Positions 9,333 through 21,159 are shown, counted from the first letter of the stretch. The stretch is 64,000 bases of DNA from Mucilaginibacter lacusdianchii (GCF_009770985.1 NZ_WSRW01000003.1:419275-483274), one strand, 5' to 3'. The notes: generated by a model from the letters alone, not told the origin. Numbers and translations are program-made.

Positions 9333-12300
9333 TTAGAAGGTGAATCTTAAGCCGGCATTTATCACTTTTTGCTGCGGATAGGTACCGGTACCATTGCTGC
9401 TTATTTCAGGATCAAAATTGAAGTCTTTCAGCTTGCTCCACGTCAGCAGATTGATACCATTTACAAAAAAGCGAGCATTGTTAACACCTATTTTCTTTAA
9501 CAATTGTTGTGGCAACGAATAGCCTAATTCTACCGTTTTTAATCGTAGGTAATCTGATGAGTATATCCAAAAAGTAGAAGCTTGTTGGTTATTTACGTTG
9601 TCGCTGGCTGAAATTCGCGGGAACATGTAGTTTCCGTCGGGATTTGATGGCACCCAATGATTATCCACTACCTGCACCAATGAGCTGGCAAATCTTGAGA
9701 AGGTAAACACACCCGATCCTGACAGCAACGTAGAGCCACCCAGGCTGCCCTGAAACAATACGCTTAAATCAAAACTGCTATAGTGATAGCTTAATGAAAC
9801 GCCAAACTGCGATTTTGGATTGGCTATTTTATCGGGCAGATATCCCGCATCAAGGCTGGTTATAGAGCCATCTCCATTTAGGTCTTTATATTTGATATCA
9901 CCTGGTTTGATAACCCCGAAACTTGACTGGGAAGGGCTGTTATCAATATCTTCCTGACTTTTAAATAAGCCCACAGCCGTGTATCCGTATATTTCGTTAA
10001 TGCTGGTGCCTTTTAGTGCCTGCCATTCACGTCCGGGATAATCTGGTTGTGCAAAAAACAATATTTTGTTACGTGCATAAGAATAATTGATGGTTATACC
10101 ATAGCCTTGTTTTCTGCTAAAATCATGTCGGTGGGTTAGCGATATCTCATAACCTTTGTTTTCTGTGATACCAGCATTTACGGTAGGTATCTGTGGCAGG
10201 CCGATGAAGCCTGGAATTAGCTGAGAAGTTGCCAATATATTGGTTCGGCGTTCTCTGAATATATCTGCTGTTAGCGATAAGCCCCCGCGCCAAAAACTCA
10301 AGTCAAACCCCAGATTTAGCTTACGGGCTTTTTCCCAAGTAATAAGCGTATTACCTGCTTGTCCTTCCAGATAGCCGGTATAGCTGTTGCCATTGTTGTT
10401 TAAACCAAACGTATAACCATCTCCTGTTACCCAGGTGCTCAAATACAAAAATCTTAATGGGTTGTTAGGGTCCGGCGCAATCTTATCATTACCCACAATA
10501 CCGTATGAACCCCTGAACTTTAACTGGTCAATAAAGCTTAGCGACGGGTTATCTTTAATAAAGTGTTCGTTAGAAAGCAGCCAGCCTGCCGATACTGCCG
10601 GGAAAAATCCGAACCGGTGTCCTTTAGCAAAGTTTTCCGATCCGTTATAACCAAAGTTAAACTCGGCCAGGTATCTGTCGTCATAAGCATAAGCCAAGCG
10701 TCCTAAGTAGCCTTGGTATTTGTAAGGCAATCCATTTTTAGCGTTGCCTACACCACCGTCTACATTATTAAAAAAATTTGTTTGATTATAGATGGCCATT
10801 GCCTTTACCGAATTTTTGCCAAAATCCCTATCGTAATTAATGTAGGCTTCTAACACGGTACGGCGGCTGCCATTTGCAGCTACCCTGTAATCGAGCGTAC
10901 CGTTGCCATTGTTTAAGGTAAGATAATGCCCATTGGCAATTAAATCTTGTACGGTATCGTCAACCCCTGGGTTTAACTGGTACTGGTAAGTACTATAAGA
11001 TAAAGGCCGGGATACATTTCTGTAGTTATCATTGTCAAAAGAAAGCCGCACACGTGTACTTAAGCCCTTGGTTAGCCAACCCCAATCCCATTTAAACCCT
11101 GCAGTTGATTGGAGCTGAGTCTGAAAGTTTCTTTGATAACCCGACTGCGTTAAATCTACATAAGGTGATGGGTTAGTATTTGGTGCGCCGCTGGGCGATC
11201 CGTCGGGGTTTGTAATAGGATAATACCAGGCCGGCGTTTGTTTTATATCGTTAAATATTTGGGATGCGTTAACGCCGGGATAATTCCGGTCGAACACAAT
11301 AGCACCCAGGTTTAACTCCATTGACAGCCTTTTGGTAAGCGCTAAATCAATGTTAGATCTGAAGTTATACTTTCTGGTTACTGCTTGTATATCATACTGG
11401 CTTATTGTATTCTCATAATTATATAACCCGTTTTGTTGCAAGTACGATAATGATATAAAATATTTTGCTTTATCGCCGCCACCCGAAACGTTTAAGTTTG
11501 CTTGTGATAAGTAAGAAAAACGTTTTAACATAGCTTTGGTCCAGTCTACATTAGGGTATAGGTACTCGTATGCCGGGTTGGTGCGGTCCCTGTATTTGTT
11601 CAGCATCACGTCAGTGTATGCACTGGTATCTGAAAACCGGCCGTCATTTATTAAACCTTCTTTAAAAAGTTTTCGCCCGGTATAGGAGTCAACATACTTT
11701 GGTAGGGCAGTAGGCGATTGCCATCCGTTTTGTGCCGTTACTGAAATACTGGCTGCTGCATTCTTGCCCCGCCTGGTGGTTACTAAAATTACGCCGTTAG
11801 CACCTTGAATACCGTATATCGCTGTGGAAGCCGCATCTTTAAGGATACTTACGTTTTCAACTTCATTAGGGTCTAGTCCGCTAAAATCACGCTGTATACC
11901 ATCCACCAAAATCAGCGGCGCAGCGTTATTAGTGGTACCAAAACCCCGGATATTAAGGTTTGAGCCGTCGGCTCCGGGCTCCCCGCTATTTTGCACCGTT
12001 AATAGGCCTGGCAAGCGGCCAGCCAATGCATTACTTAAATTTGCTACCGGGCTTTGTTGCAGTTCTCTGGTACCAACAGCCGCAATAGCGCCGGTAACAC
12101 GTTCTCTTCTTTGCGTGCCATAACCTACAATTACAACATCGCTTAAGGCGTCTGTGCGCGATAATTGAATCCGATGCAAATCATCCCTTGCAGCAACTTC
12201 TCTTGCCTTATAGCCGCTAAAAGAGATAACCAAAATAGCATCATCAGGTACATCACCGATGGTAAATTCTCCTTTTTCGTTAGTTATACCGCCTTTAGTG

Positions 12301-12779
12301 GTTCCTTTAATTTTTACGGTTGCACCAGGCAACGGCTCACCGGTTTCATCAACAACCACCCCTTTGATAGTAATATTGGGTGGTGCGGTGTGAAAATTGG
12401 ATATGGGTTTAACGGTAGGTATGCTTTTTATCACAATTATTTTGCCGGCAAACTCATAGGATAATAATTGTCCTTTCAAGCACAGATCGAGTACATCTTT
12501 TATATCAGCATCTTTTACATTTATAGATACCGGATGGCTGTTTTTTAAAAGTTTGTTTTTATAAAAAAAAGTGTACCCACTTTGTTTTTTGATCGCTTTG
12601 AACAGCCTGTCTAGCGATGCTGCATTCTCGGATAAGGTTATTTTCTGTGCGTATACACCAGCCTTGGCCTGCAGGGCAAAAACTATTGTTAACAGAATAA
12701 TTAATTTCATTAGCAAAAACGATCTTCGATATATAGAAAGATGTACATAGAAAATTCTACCACGTAAATAAAATTTCAT
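9333..12779 (-). CDS. SusC/RagA TonB-dependent transporter with N-terminal STN domain
   Basis: A 1148-aa SusC-family outer-membrane transporter. After the signal region (about 1-45, ending GVYAQ) comes an STN signalling domain (about 46-118), a carboxypeptidase-regulatory-like beta-sandwich (about 137-207, KGVVVDETGEPLPGATVKI), the plug (DVVIVGYGTQRRERVTGAIA onward) and a beta-barrel ending in Phe (GLRFTF). The STN domain is the part that contacts a FecR anti-sigma, which is encoded directly upstream, so import of ligand is expected to induce the locus. The long N-terminus before MKLIILL is common in Sphingobacteriaceae SusC proteins; an internal start at codon 24 cannot be excluded. Confidence 0.95.
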   Translation of the reverse strand: MKFYLRGRIFYVHLSIYRRSFLLMKLIILLTIVFALQAKAGVYAQKITLSENAASLDRLFKAIKKQSGYTFFYKNKLLKNSHPVSINVKDADIKDVLDLCLKGQLLSYEFAGKIIVIKSIPTVKPISNFHTAPPNITIKGVVVDETGEPLPGATVKIKGTTKGGITNEKGEFTIGDVPDDAILVISFSGYKAREVAARDDLHRIQLSRTDALSDVVIVGYGTQRRERVTGAIAAVGTRELQQSPVANLSNALAGRLPGLLTVQNSGEPGADGSNLNIRGFGTTNNAAPLILVDGIQRDFSGLDPNEVENVSILKDAASTAIYGIQGANGVILVTTRRGKNAAASISVTAQNGWQSPTALPKYVDSYTGRKLFKEGLINDGRFSDTSAYTDVMLNKYRDRTNPAYEYLYPNVDWTKAMLKRFSYLSQANLNVSGGGDKAKYFISLSYLQQNGLYNYENTISQYDIQAVTRKYNFRSNIDLALTKRLSMELNLGAIVFDRNYPGVNASQIFNDIKQTPAWYYPITNPDGSPSGAPNTNPSPYVDLTQSGYQRNFQTQLQSTAGFKWDWGWLTKGLSTRVRLSFDNDNYRNVSRPLSYSTYQYQLNPGVDDTVQDLIANGHYLTLNNGNGTLDYRVAANGSRRTVLEAYINYDRDFGKNSVKAMAIYNQTNFFNNVDGGVGNAKNGLPYKYQGYLGRLAYAYDDRYLAEFNFGYNGSENFAKGHRFGFFPAVSAGWLLSNEHFIKDNPSLSFIDQLKFRGSYGIVGNDKIAPDPNNPLRFLYLSTWVTGDGYTFGLNNNGNSYTGYLEGQAGNTLITWEKARKLNLGFDLSFWRGGLSLTADIFRERRTNILATSQLIPGFIGLPQIPTVNAGITENKGYEISLTHRHDFSRKQGYGITINYSYARNKILFFAQPDYPGREWQALKGTSINEIYGYTAVGLFKSQEDIDNSPSQSSFGVIKPGDIKYKDLNGDGSITSLDAGYLPDKIANPKSQFGVSLSYHYSSFDLSVLFQGSLGGSTLLSGSGVFTFSRFASSLVQVVDNHWVPSNPDGNYMFPRISASDNVNNQQASTFWIYSSDYLRLKTVELGYSLPQQLLKKIGVNNARFFVNGINLLTWSKLKDFNFDPEISSNGTGTYPQQKVINAGLRFTF

Positions 12780-13022
12780 AGTTTCGTTAGGTTTTGGTTA
12801 GATAATTAGTGAACGCGAAGGTTTTTCTGAGATCTTTAAGCCAAAACACTGCGCAAGCAGATTCCGCCGGTTGTGTTGGCGCACATCCGGCATTTTTGTT
12901 GGCCAAGATTTCAATTGAGGTTAAAAGGTCTGTTTTTTATTCATCATAATTTGTGGGTTTTGGTTTTTAATTGGTTGGTTTAATAAGTAGCATCATTTTT
13001 AAAAGCACATGCTAAACACTTT

Positions 13023-14177
13023 TTATAGCGAAACGATAATAGTTCGTTGACTCACTTTTAAATTGATGTCGTTTAATTTCAAAGCTTTAATTACTTCGTC
13101 TAAATCTGCATTTCTGGATATCTCTCCGCTATAGGTGTCATCTGATGGTTGCCCCTGGTACGTTACTTCCACATCATACCATCGGGCTATCTGGCGCATA
13201 ACGCTTTTGATATCCGCATTTTTAAATACAATGAATCCGTTTTTCCAGGCAATGACATCGTCGGCATCTACCACCGATTTAGATAATTGGTTATTTTTAA
13301 ACGTGGCCTGTTCATCCGGTTTAATAACTAAGCCATTTTTTTGAGAAGCAGATGATGAAACGCTACCAAAAACTTTTACGCTTCCACTAAGTAAAGTAGT
13401 TCTTATAGCGTCTTCATCAGCATAAGCATTGATATTGAAATGTGTACCCAGAACTTGCACTACTTGCCCCTTACTTAACACTTTAAAGGGCTTGGCTTTG
13501 TTATGTGCCACTTCAAAGTAAGCTTCACCAGATAATTCCACTATGCGCTCGTTTCCGGAAAAATAAACCGGATAACGAATAGAGGAAGCTGCATTTAGCC
13601 AAACTTTGGTTCCATCTGATAATACAAGTTCATACTTGCCGCCCCGTGGCGTTACCATCGTATTAAATATCTTTGCTGCACCAAAACTTTTAGTGCCGTC
13701 TTTTTTATAAGTTACACTGGCAGCTTCATCTTTATCTACCAGTATATGGTTCTGTGAAAATAAAGTTCCTTTTTGGGAGTTGTCCAGTGCTATTTGTCTG
13801 CCATCCGATAAAATTAGAATGGCTTTATCTATACCATGATTAATAATGTTTTTTCCCGCTGCTAGATGATGAGTGGCATCCTTATTTACGCTTAGGTAAT
13901 TGATAGAAACTAAAACTCCTCCTACTAATACTATAATTGCTGCTGCTACGCCCCAGTAAAATCTTTTAATGGGTTTTACTTTGTTGTCACGCAGTCTGTT
14001 CTGTAAATCTTCCCGCAGCTTTTTTTCTATTGCATCACGGTCGCCAAATTGGGGTGCCCAAGGAATATCCGATAAATCGAAGCCGTCGCAATATTCTTCG
14101 AATAGTTTTTGCTCTTCGGGTGTGCAGTTTCCTGCCGTACAGCGTTCGTACAATTCTTTGAGTTCCTGGAAGGTCAT
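13023..14177 (-). CDS. FecR-family anti-sigma factor
   Basis: This 384-aa inner-membrane protein has a cytoplasmic N-terminal sigma-binding segment (about 1-70), one transmembrane helix (about 73-95, FYWGVAAAIIVLVGGVLVSI), a periplasmic FecR domain (about 165-270, containing TPRGGKYELVLSDGTKVWLNA and GEAYFEVAH) and a C-terminal DUF4974-type STN-like domain (about 310-384, FKNADIKSVMRQIARWYDVEV). It transmits the substrate-bound state of the STN-type SusC to the ECF sigma factor encoded divergently upstream. SusC lies 243 nt downstream, so this regulator may be transcribed separately from susCD. Confidence 0.93.
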   Translation of the reverse strand: MTFQELKELYERCTAGNCTPEEQKLFEEYCDGFDLSDIPWAPQFGDRDAIEKKLREDLQNRLRDNKVKPIKRFYWGVAAAIIVLVGGVLVSINYLSVNKDATHHLAAGKNIINHGIDKAILILSDGRQIALDNSQKGTLFSQNHILVDKDEAASVTYKKDGTKSFGAAKIFNTMVTPRGGKYELVLSDGTKVWLNAASSIRYPVYFSGNERIVELSGEAYFEVAHNKAKPFKVLSKGQVVQVLGTHFNINAYADEDAIRTTLLSGSVKVFGSVSSSASQKNGLVIKPDEQATFKNNQLSKSVVDADDVIAWKNGFIVFKNADIKSVMRQIARWYDVEVTYQGQPSDDTYSGEISRNADLDEVIKALKLNDINLKVSQRTIIVSL

Positions 14178-14343
14178 AAATATAACTGGTACTTATATAG
14201 ACAACCAATTCAGGGCAAACTCACATACTTTTTTTATTTTTTTTAGTAAATATTTATTGCTCCACAATTTGCAATTAAATTAATAACTGAAATAAAAAAG
14301 TTGTTGTTAATGATATAAAAAGTTACATTTAAATTCCGTTTAA

Positions 14344-14982
14344 ATGAACCAATTTCTGCCCCTAGATGACGAGTTGTTTGCAGCAGTTAAGCTTAATGAT
14401 AGAAAAGCTTTCAATCTGTTGTATGAACGATATTGGGCATTAATTTACAAAAAAGCTTTCTTGTATTTGCAAGACACCGAAGCCTGCATAAGTATTGTGA
14501 ATGATATATTTATCAATATCTGGGAAAAGAGAGATGTGCTCAATATCATAAACGTTAAAAATTATCTCACTGCGGCTGCACGTTATCGTGTATATAATTA
14601 TATCAAGGCTAATAAATCCTTGCGCCTGACTTACATTGACGATTATGAGAAGTTTGAAAGCACAGCAGTTGAATATAACGTTGGAGAGGCTGTGTTTCAT
14701 GAAAATGACTTAGAACTGCTATTGAATAAGTTACCTGCCCGGTGTAAGGAAATATTTTTGTTAAGCAGGGTAAACCATTTAACCAATGATGAAATTGCCC
14801 TTAAGTTGTCTGTTTCCAAACGGACGGTTGAAAATCAACTTTCTTATGCGTTAAGATATCTAAAGCCGCTGCTTAAGCATTATGCGGCGATGATATTACT
14901 AGCCGGAATAACTTTTAATTATCTGCATAACAGCAAAATGCTTTTTACAGCCGAACGGCAGTTTAATCAGCGTAAGCATTAA
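14344..14982 (+). CDS. ECF RNA polymerase sigma factor (SusC/FecR-associated)
   Basis: A 212-aa ECF sigma-70 factor. Region 2 is seen at about residues 20-90 (FNLLYERYWALIYKKAF, DIFINIWEKRD) and region 4 at about 125-180 (LNKLPARCKEIFLLSRV, LTNDEIALKLSVSKRTVENQL). A short hydrophobic C-terminal segment (AAMILLAGITFNYL) follows, as seen in many Bacteroidota FecR-linked sigma factors. It is divergent from fecR, with a 166-nt shared upstream region. It should direct transcription of the mannan-locus susCD genes when FecR is triggered. Confidence 0.93.
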   Translation: MNQFLPLDDELFAAVKLNDRKAFNLLYERYWALIYKKAFLYLQDTEACISIVNDIFINIWEKRDVLNIINVKNYLTAAARYRVYNYIKANKSLRLTYIDDYEKFESTAVEYNVGEAVFHENDLELLLNKLPARCKEIFLLSRVNHLTNDEIALKLSVSKRTVENQLSYALRYLKPLLKHYAAMILLAGITFNYLHNSKMLFTAERQFNQRKH

Positions 14983-15147
14983 GTTCGTATTAAGCGGAAT
15001 GCAGATTGGTTAGTTACAATGATATTTTACGTTTCTATTTAGAGTAAATACTCCAATGCCATAATCTGGTATATGTAAAGTGAGTAATGTTATAGCTTTA
15101 CGTGTCACACACGCTTTCTTATTAAATATTTTAAAAAAATGTAATAT

Positions 15148-15183
15148 AAGAAGAGGAAAGCCTTTTACAGCTTTCCTCTTCTT
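15148..15183. terminator. Terminator downstream of the SDR gene
   Basis: A perfect 14-bp stem (AAGAAGAGGAAAGC with its complement) and an 8-nt loop lie four bases beyond the SDR stop codon. On the minus strand the stem is followed by an A/T-rich tail. It probably serves both the SDR transcript and the opposing sigma-factor transcript. Confidence 0.75.
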
Positions 15184-15187
15184 AATT

Positions 15188-15964
15188 TTAACTTACAACT
15201 GGTAATGAGCCGCCGTCAATAGCGTAAATTGTTCCGGTTAGGTAAGCTGCGGACGGAGAAACGAGGAAGTGCACAAGAGATGCCACCTCTTCGGGTTCAG
15301 CCATGCGGCCCATAGGGATGCCTCCGGTTTGTACCATCAGTTGTTTCATGCCTTCTTCTGCCGTAATGCCAGCTGACGCCGCGTAATCATTGATAAATTT
15401 TTCCATAGGCGGGGTCTTGGTCGCACCCGGTGCTACCGTCAACACGCGCACACCTTTGTCGGCCAGTTCAGTTGCCAGCGCCTTGCTATAACTATTTAAG
15501 GCCGCTTTCGAAACTGCATATGCCAGGTTTAAATTCCATAATGCCTGTTTGGCGGCAACGGAAGAAATATGGATGATAACGCCATTTTCTTGCTCAATCA
15601 TTTGCGGCAAAAGTGCTTTGTCTAAACGGATTGCAGATAGAAGATTGAGCTGTAACTCTTGTTCCCAATGCGCATCCGTCAGTGTGCTGAACCCGCCACC
15701 CGGCGTGGTTAGGCCGCCTACGTTGTTAATGAGAATGTCAATGCCGCCAAAGTTGTCTTTAATTTCTTTTGTCAGTTGCGCTACGTCTGATGGACTGGTT
15801 AAATCAGCTGCAATAAAATGATGGGCACTTTCTTCGGGTTGCGTTCTGGCACTAACAATAACTTGTGCGCCTGCCCGGGCTAATTCATCTGCAATAGCTT
15901 TGCCTATACCTTTTGTGCCACCGGTTACCAAAGCTTTTTTTCCTTTAAGATCTGTTGTTTCCAT
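15188..15964 (-). CDS. Short-chain dehydrogenase/reductase, TetR-regulated
   Basis: A classical 258-aa SDR. The cofactor motif is VTGGTKGIG (residues 13-21), NNVGG is at about 80-84, and the catalytic residues are Ser134/135 (HISSVAA), Tyr149 and Lys153 (AYAVSK). The DGGSLPVVS end is typical. It acts on an unknown carbonyl or alcohol substrate with NAD(P)H. Its promoter contains a palindrome matching one in front of the tetR gene next door, so it is the likely target of that repressor. Substrate and physiological role are not visible in the sequence. Confidence 0.9.
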   Translation of the reverse strand: METTDLKGKKALVTGGTKGIGKAIADELARAGAQVIVSARTQPEESAHHFIAADLTSPSDVAQLTKEIKDNFGGIDILINNVGGLTTPGGGFSTLTDAHWEQELQLNLLSAIRLDKALLPQMIEQENGVIIHISSVAAKQALWNLNLAYAVSKAALNSYSKALATELADKGVRVLTVAPGATKTPPMEKFINDYAASAGITAEEGMKQLMVQTGGIPMGRMAEPEEVASLVHFLVSPSAAYLTGTIYAIDGGSLPVVS

Positions 15965-15978
15965 GATGTTGTGATTTA

Positions 15979-16000
15979 TTCTGAAACAAATGTTTCAGAA
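15979..16000. promoter_or_regulatory. TetR operator in the SDR promoter
   Basis: The palindrome TTCTGAAAC-AAAT-GTTTCAGAA has 9-bp arms and lies 15 nt upstream of the SDR start. Its core TGAAAC-N4-GTTTCA also occurs in front of the adjacent tetR gene (16617-16632), which is the pattern expected of a shared repressor site. Confidence 0.75.
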
Positions 16001-16014
16001 TGGGTAAAAAAAAT

Positions 16015-16593
16015 TTATCTTGATAATTGTTTAATAAAGTACTGCGCCATGCGCTTTATTTTAATGGGATCCTTGTGCAGAATGTAGGATTCGTACCAAC
16101 CCGTCCAGGTGCTATTAAAATAATCGGCCAGTAAAGCCGGGTCTTCATCAGCACGAATTTCGCCCTGTTTCATTGCATTCTGAATCAGGTTGTACAAAAA
16201 TTGATAAGCCCGGTCACTGTCGGCTTTCAAAATATCCTTAATACGTTGGTCATTTGTAGCTACTTCAAAAGCGCTTTTTACCGCCATACAGCTGTCCTCA
16301 CCATTAATAATTATGTTCACCGCTTCGTGAATATAATCTACCAGTATCGAAAAAGGAGAACTACTGCTGGCAAGGCGTTTTTCCCAGTCGTGCTTCCGCA
16401 AATCGGTGTAATACTGTACACAACGAACAAATAATTCCTGCTTATCGCCAATAGTATTATACAAACTGCTGCTGTTAATCTGCATAGCATCAGTCAGGTC
16501 ACGCATGGATGTACCGTTATAGCCTTTTTTCCAAAAAACTTCCATTGCTTTTTGAATTGCTGCCGTTTCATTAAACTCTACATTTCTGGCCAT
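16015..16593 (-). CDS. TetR/AcrR-family transcriptional repressor
   Basis: This is a 192-aa regulator when started at the ATG of MARNVEFNETAAIQKAM; an upstream ATG would add six residues but crowds the operator. The N-terminal helix-turn-helix is FWKKGYNGTSMRDLTDAMQINSSSLYNTIGDKQELF, and the C-terminal ligand-binding half is variable. It lies upstream of and on the same strand as the SDR gene. Matching palindromes in front of both genes indicate autoregulation and control of the SDR. The inducer is unknown, perhaps the SDR substrate. Confidence 0.9.
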   Translation of the reverse strand: MARNVEFNETAAIQKAMEVFWKKGYNGTSMRDLTDAMQINSSSLYNTIGDKQELFVRCVQYYTDLRKHDWEKRLASSSSPFSILVDYIHEAVNIIINGEDSCMAVKSAFEVATNDQRIKDILKADSDRAYQFLYNLIQNAMKQGEIRADEDPALLADYFNSTWTGWYESYILHKDPIKIKRMAQYFIKQLSR

Positions 16594-16616
16594 GACAATG
16601 CAAAGGTACATTAATT

Positions 16617-16632
16617 TGAAACACGTGTTTCA
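16617..16632. promoter_or_regulatory. TetR operator in front of tetR
   Basis: A perfect 16-bp palindrome TGAAACACGTGTTTCA is located 23 nt upstream of the chosen tetR start. It shares TGAAAC-N4-GTTTCA with the site at the SDR promoter. Confidence 0.75.
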
Positions 16633-16643
16633 GATTAATGTCA

Positions 16644-16943
16644 TTATAGTAAAGTGAAACAAAGGATGATGGTAATCAAAAGTACCAGACCAGTAAGGCC
16701 ATACACAAAAATTTGCAGCCGTTTCGCAAATACATTTTTGGGGGTTGATGCCGTTGATGGATTGCTAGGGAACATTCGGCCTAGTAATAAAGATGATAAT
16801 CCGACAGCAAATAAATACCCACCAATCCCAATCAATGAAATAGGGTAAGCTATTTTAACATCTGGTTTTAGAATAATTAAAATTATGCCGGCAATAAGCA
16901 ATATTATGCCAAGTACAACGGATGTGATTTTTATAGTATTCAT
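16644..16943 (-). CDS. Small membrane protein, about three TM helices
   Basis: A 99-aa very hydrophobic protein with three predicted membrane segments: residues about 5-26 (ITSVVLGIILLIAGIILIIL), about 31-55 (AYPISLIGIGGYLFAVGLSSLLLG) and about 77-98. A short Ser/Thr/Pro-rich loop lies between the last two. I do not recognise a named family. It lies 50 nt upstream of tetR on the same strand and could be co-transcribed with it. Its start codon lies within one arm of an 18-bp inverted repeat. Confidence 0.7.
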   Translation of the reverse strand: MNTIKITSVVLGIILLIAGIILIILKPDVKIAYPISLIGIGGYLFAVGLSSLLLGRMFPSNPSTASTPKNVFAKRLQIFVYGLTGLVLLITIILCFTLL

Positions 16944-16970
16944 ACGATATCATATGAATACTATAAAAAT
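16927..16970. repeat. 18-bp inverted repeat spanning the start codon of the small membrane gene
   Basis: The arms are perfect complements over 18 bp (left arm starting ATTTTTATAGTATTCATA, right arm 16953-16970) with an 8-nt spacer CGATATCA. In the minus-strand mRNA the ATG falls in the 3' arm, so a hairpin would hide the initiation site. It could also be an operator. Confidence 0.6.
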
Positions 16971-17166
16971 GATAATTAGTTTGCCATGCTTGATGAGTAG
17001 ATGTATTAATTTTTAACTAACGGATAATACATTTAGCCATGGCAATTGAACTCAATAGCAAGGTTGCAATTATGTAGCCATAAAATAGGCTTTAGCTATT
17101 CCGCATAGAATTAAATGATTGGCAAGGCGCAATTTCTTGCTTTACTTTTACCGCTGTAAAACCTGA

Positions 17167-19470
<2,304 letters not shown>

Positions 19471-19502
19471 TTTAATTCCACTTAGCTAGATAATGAAAAA
19501 CG

Positions 19503-19532
19503 AAAGGGCTTACACCAGTAAGCCCTTTTTTT
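19503..19532 (+). terminator. katG terminator
   Basis: An 11-bp stem AAAGGGCTTAC / GTAAGCCCTTT with a 4-nt loop ACCA is followed by a run of T. It is a classical intrinsic terminator 32 nt after the katG stop. Confidence 0.9.
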
Positions 19533-19836
19533 ATGATCATTTAAGAATATACCATAAAGGTCATCCACAGAAATTATATGCTTGCATCTCTTCTCATAAA
19601 AGCTCGTTTTGTTCGGCTTTTAATGATAAGCATTCGGTCCAAACGCCCCTGACTTTTTAGCTTCTCAAATTGCAATTAAATAAATTCAATTATTATAAGT
19701 TATTTTTTTGCAACTGCTATAACCTTTTAGCAAATTTGTTTGTTACACAATACAACCAATAACACCGTCTGACTATCAGACAACAAAAGCCCCCTCAGGC
19801 AAAAAACCTTTTTAACCAATTTACTGACTTAAAATT
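19533..19836. other. Intergenic region before the third GH76 gene
   Basis: About 300 nt of A/T-rich sequence with no credible ORF. It presumably contains the promoter and leader of the downstream GH76 lipoprotein. The stretch around 19700-19745 has T-rich and TTTG elements, but I cannot place a Bacteroidota -33/-7 pair with good spacing. Confidence 0.5.
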
Positions 19837-21069
19837 ATGAGAAACGAAAACACAATTTTTTTTGGGCAATCTAAATTGTTCGCTACGCAGTTACATGGCT
19901 GCAAAAAGCTATTAGCTATTACTGCTTTAGCACTCGGCACAGTGTTCACCGGGTGTAAAAAAGATCAGATGGACAGTAGTACAGCAATATCTGGTACAAC
20001 GGCTGCTACGAATAAATTTTCTACACTGGCAACTCCAGCTTTACCTACTAAAGCTGAAGCTTTACTGGCCATGCAGGTTTACAACAATCATTTTTACAAC
20101 CAGTACGGCACATACGGGCCATCTTATAAAGCTTACTACTGGAAAGATGATAACCATACCGGCCGGATGGATTTTTGGACCCAGCAGGAAGCTATCGAAA
20201 TGCTTATAGACGCTTATAATATTAACCCCAGTGCCGACCTAAAAAATAAAATCTCTTATCTGTACAATGGTGTTAGGGATGGCTACGGTTTGCTTTGGAC
20301 AAATAATAAATTTAATGACGATGTGGTATGGGGTTCGTTGATGTGCGTTAGAGCTTATAAAATTACCAATGACGGTGGTATGTTGGATATGGCCAAAAAT
20401 AATTTTAACATGATGTGGAACCGTGCCTGGGATACGCAATCGTTAGGTGGCGGTTTGTGGTGGACTACCGATAATCAAACCAAAAACACCTGTGTAAACG
20501 CACCGGCAGTTATATGTGCCATGCTGCTATACCAAGCAACCGGTGATGCCACTTACAAAACTAAAGCCAAGCAAATTATGGATTGGATGGTTACCAAACT
20601 TTATGATGCCAATACAGGTGAGGTAAAAGGTGCCATTAACAAGGCGGGCACCATTACCGAAGGGGCACTGTCTTACACACAAGGAACTTTTATAGGTGCG
20701 TGTGATTTGCTGCGGGCCGATTATCCGTCGGTTAATTACCTGGCTATGGGTTCAAAAGCAATGGATTATGCGCGCAGCAGCATGTGCAATTCATCTGGCG
20801 GAATTTTGAAAGACGAAAACGACGTTGCCGACACCCAAGGTATGAAAAGTATTTTTGCACGTTGGGCTTGCCTTTTTGTAAAGAATACCGGCACGGCAGG
20901 CAACTACGGCGCTTGGCTGGATGCTAATGCTGCACAGGCATGGTCTATCCGCAATTCACAAGGGTTGATGTGGAATATATGGGGGACCCGCACACCCGAA
21001 AGTGTACGCAATGCTTTTGAAACTACCTGCGGCGTAGCTATGGTTAACGGCATTTACTATTACCGGTAG
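19837..21069 (+). CDS. GH76 alpha-1,6-mannanase, lipoprotein
   Basis: A third GH76 enzyme, 410 aa. The signal sequence is long and ends in a lipobox (ALGTVFTGC), followed by KKDQMD, an acidic pattern compatible with surface export. The catalytic Asp161-Asp162 pair is in KFNDDVVWGSLMCVRAY, and the GGGLWWTTDNQTKNTCVNAPA block is typical of the family. It stands alone between katG and an SDR gene, about 5 kb from the sigma factor that ends the mannan locus. Its own upstream region and a strong terminator indicate a monocistronic unit. It may be co-regulated with the locus or may serve to degrade a fungal cell-wall mannan independently. Confidence 0.85.
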   Translation: MRNENTIFFGQSKLFATQLHGCKKLLAITALALGTVFTGCKKDQMDSSTAISGTTAATNKFSTLATPALPTKAEALLAMQVYNNHFYNQYGTYGPSYKAYYWKDDNHTGRMDFWTQQEAIEMLIDAYNINPSADLKNKISYLYNGVRDGYGLLWTNNKFNDDVVWGSLMCVRAYKITNDGGMLDMAKNNFNMMWNRAWDTQSLGGGLWWTTDNQTKNTCVNAPAVICAMLLYQATGDATYKTKAKQIMDWMVTKLYDANTGEVKGAINKAGTITEGALSYTQGTFIGACDLLRADYPSVNYLAMGSKAMDYARSSMCNSSGGILKDENDVADTQGMKSIFARWACLFVKNTGTAGNYGAWLDANAAQAWSIRNSQGLMWNIWGTRTPESVRNAFETTCGVAMVNGIYYYR

Positions 21070-21115
21070 TGATATAATCTGTTATTAAAATACAGCGAAT
21101 CTCGTACCGATTATA

Positions 21116-21159
21116 AAAGCTATAAAAGCCACTTGTTCAAGTGGCTTTTATAGCTTTTA
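21116..21159. terminator. 20-bp hairpin between convergent GH76 and SDR genes
   Basis: A perfect 20-bp stem (AAAAGCTATAAAAGCCACTT and its complement) with the loop GTTC lies between two convergent stops. A- and T-rich ends on both sides make it a bidirectional intrinsic terminator. Confidence 0.85.
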
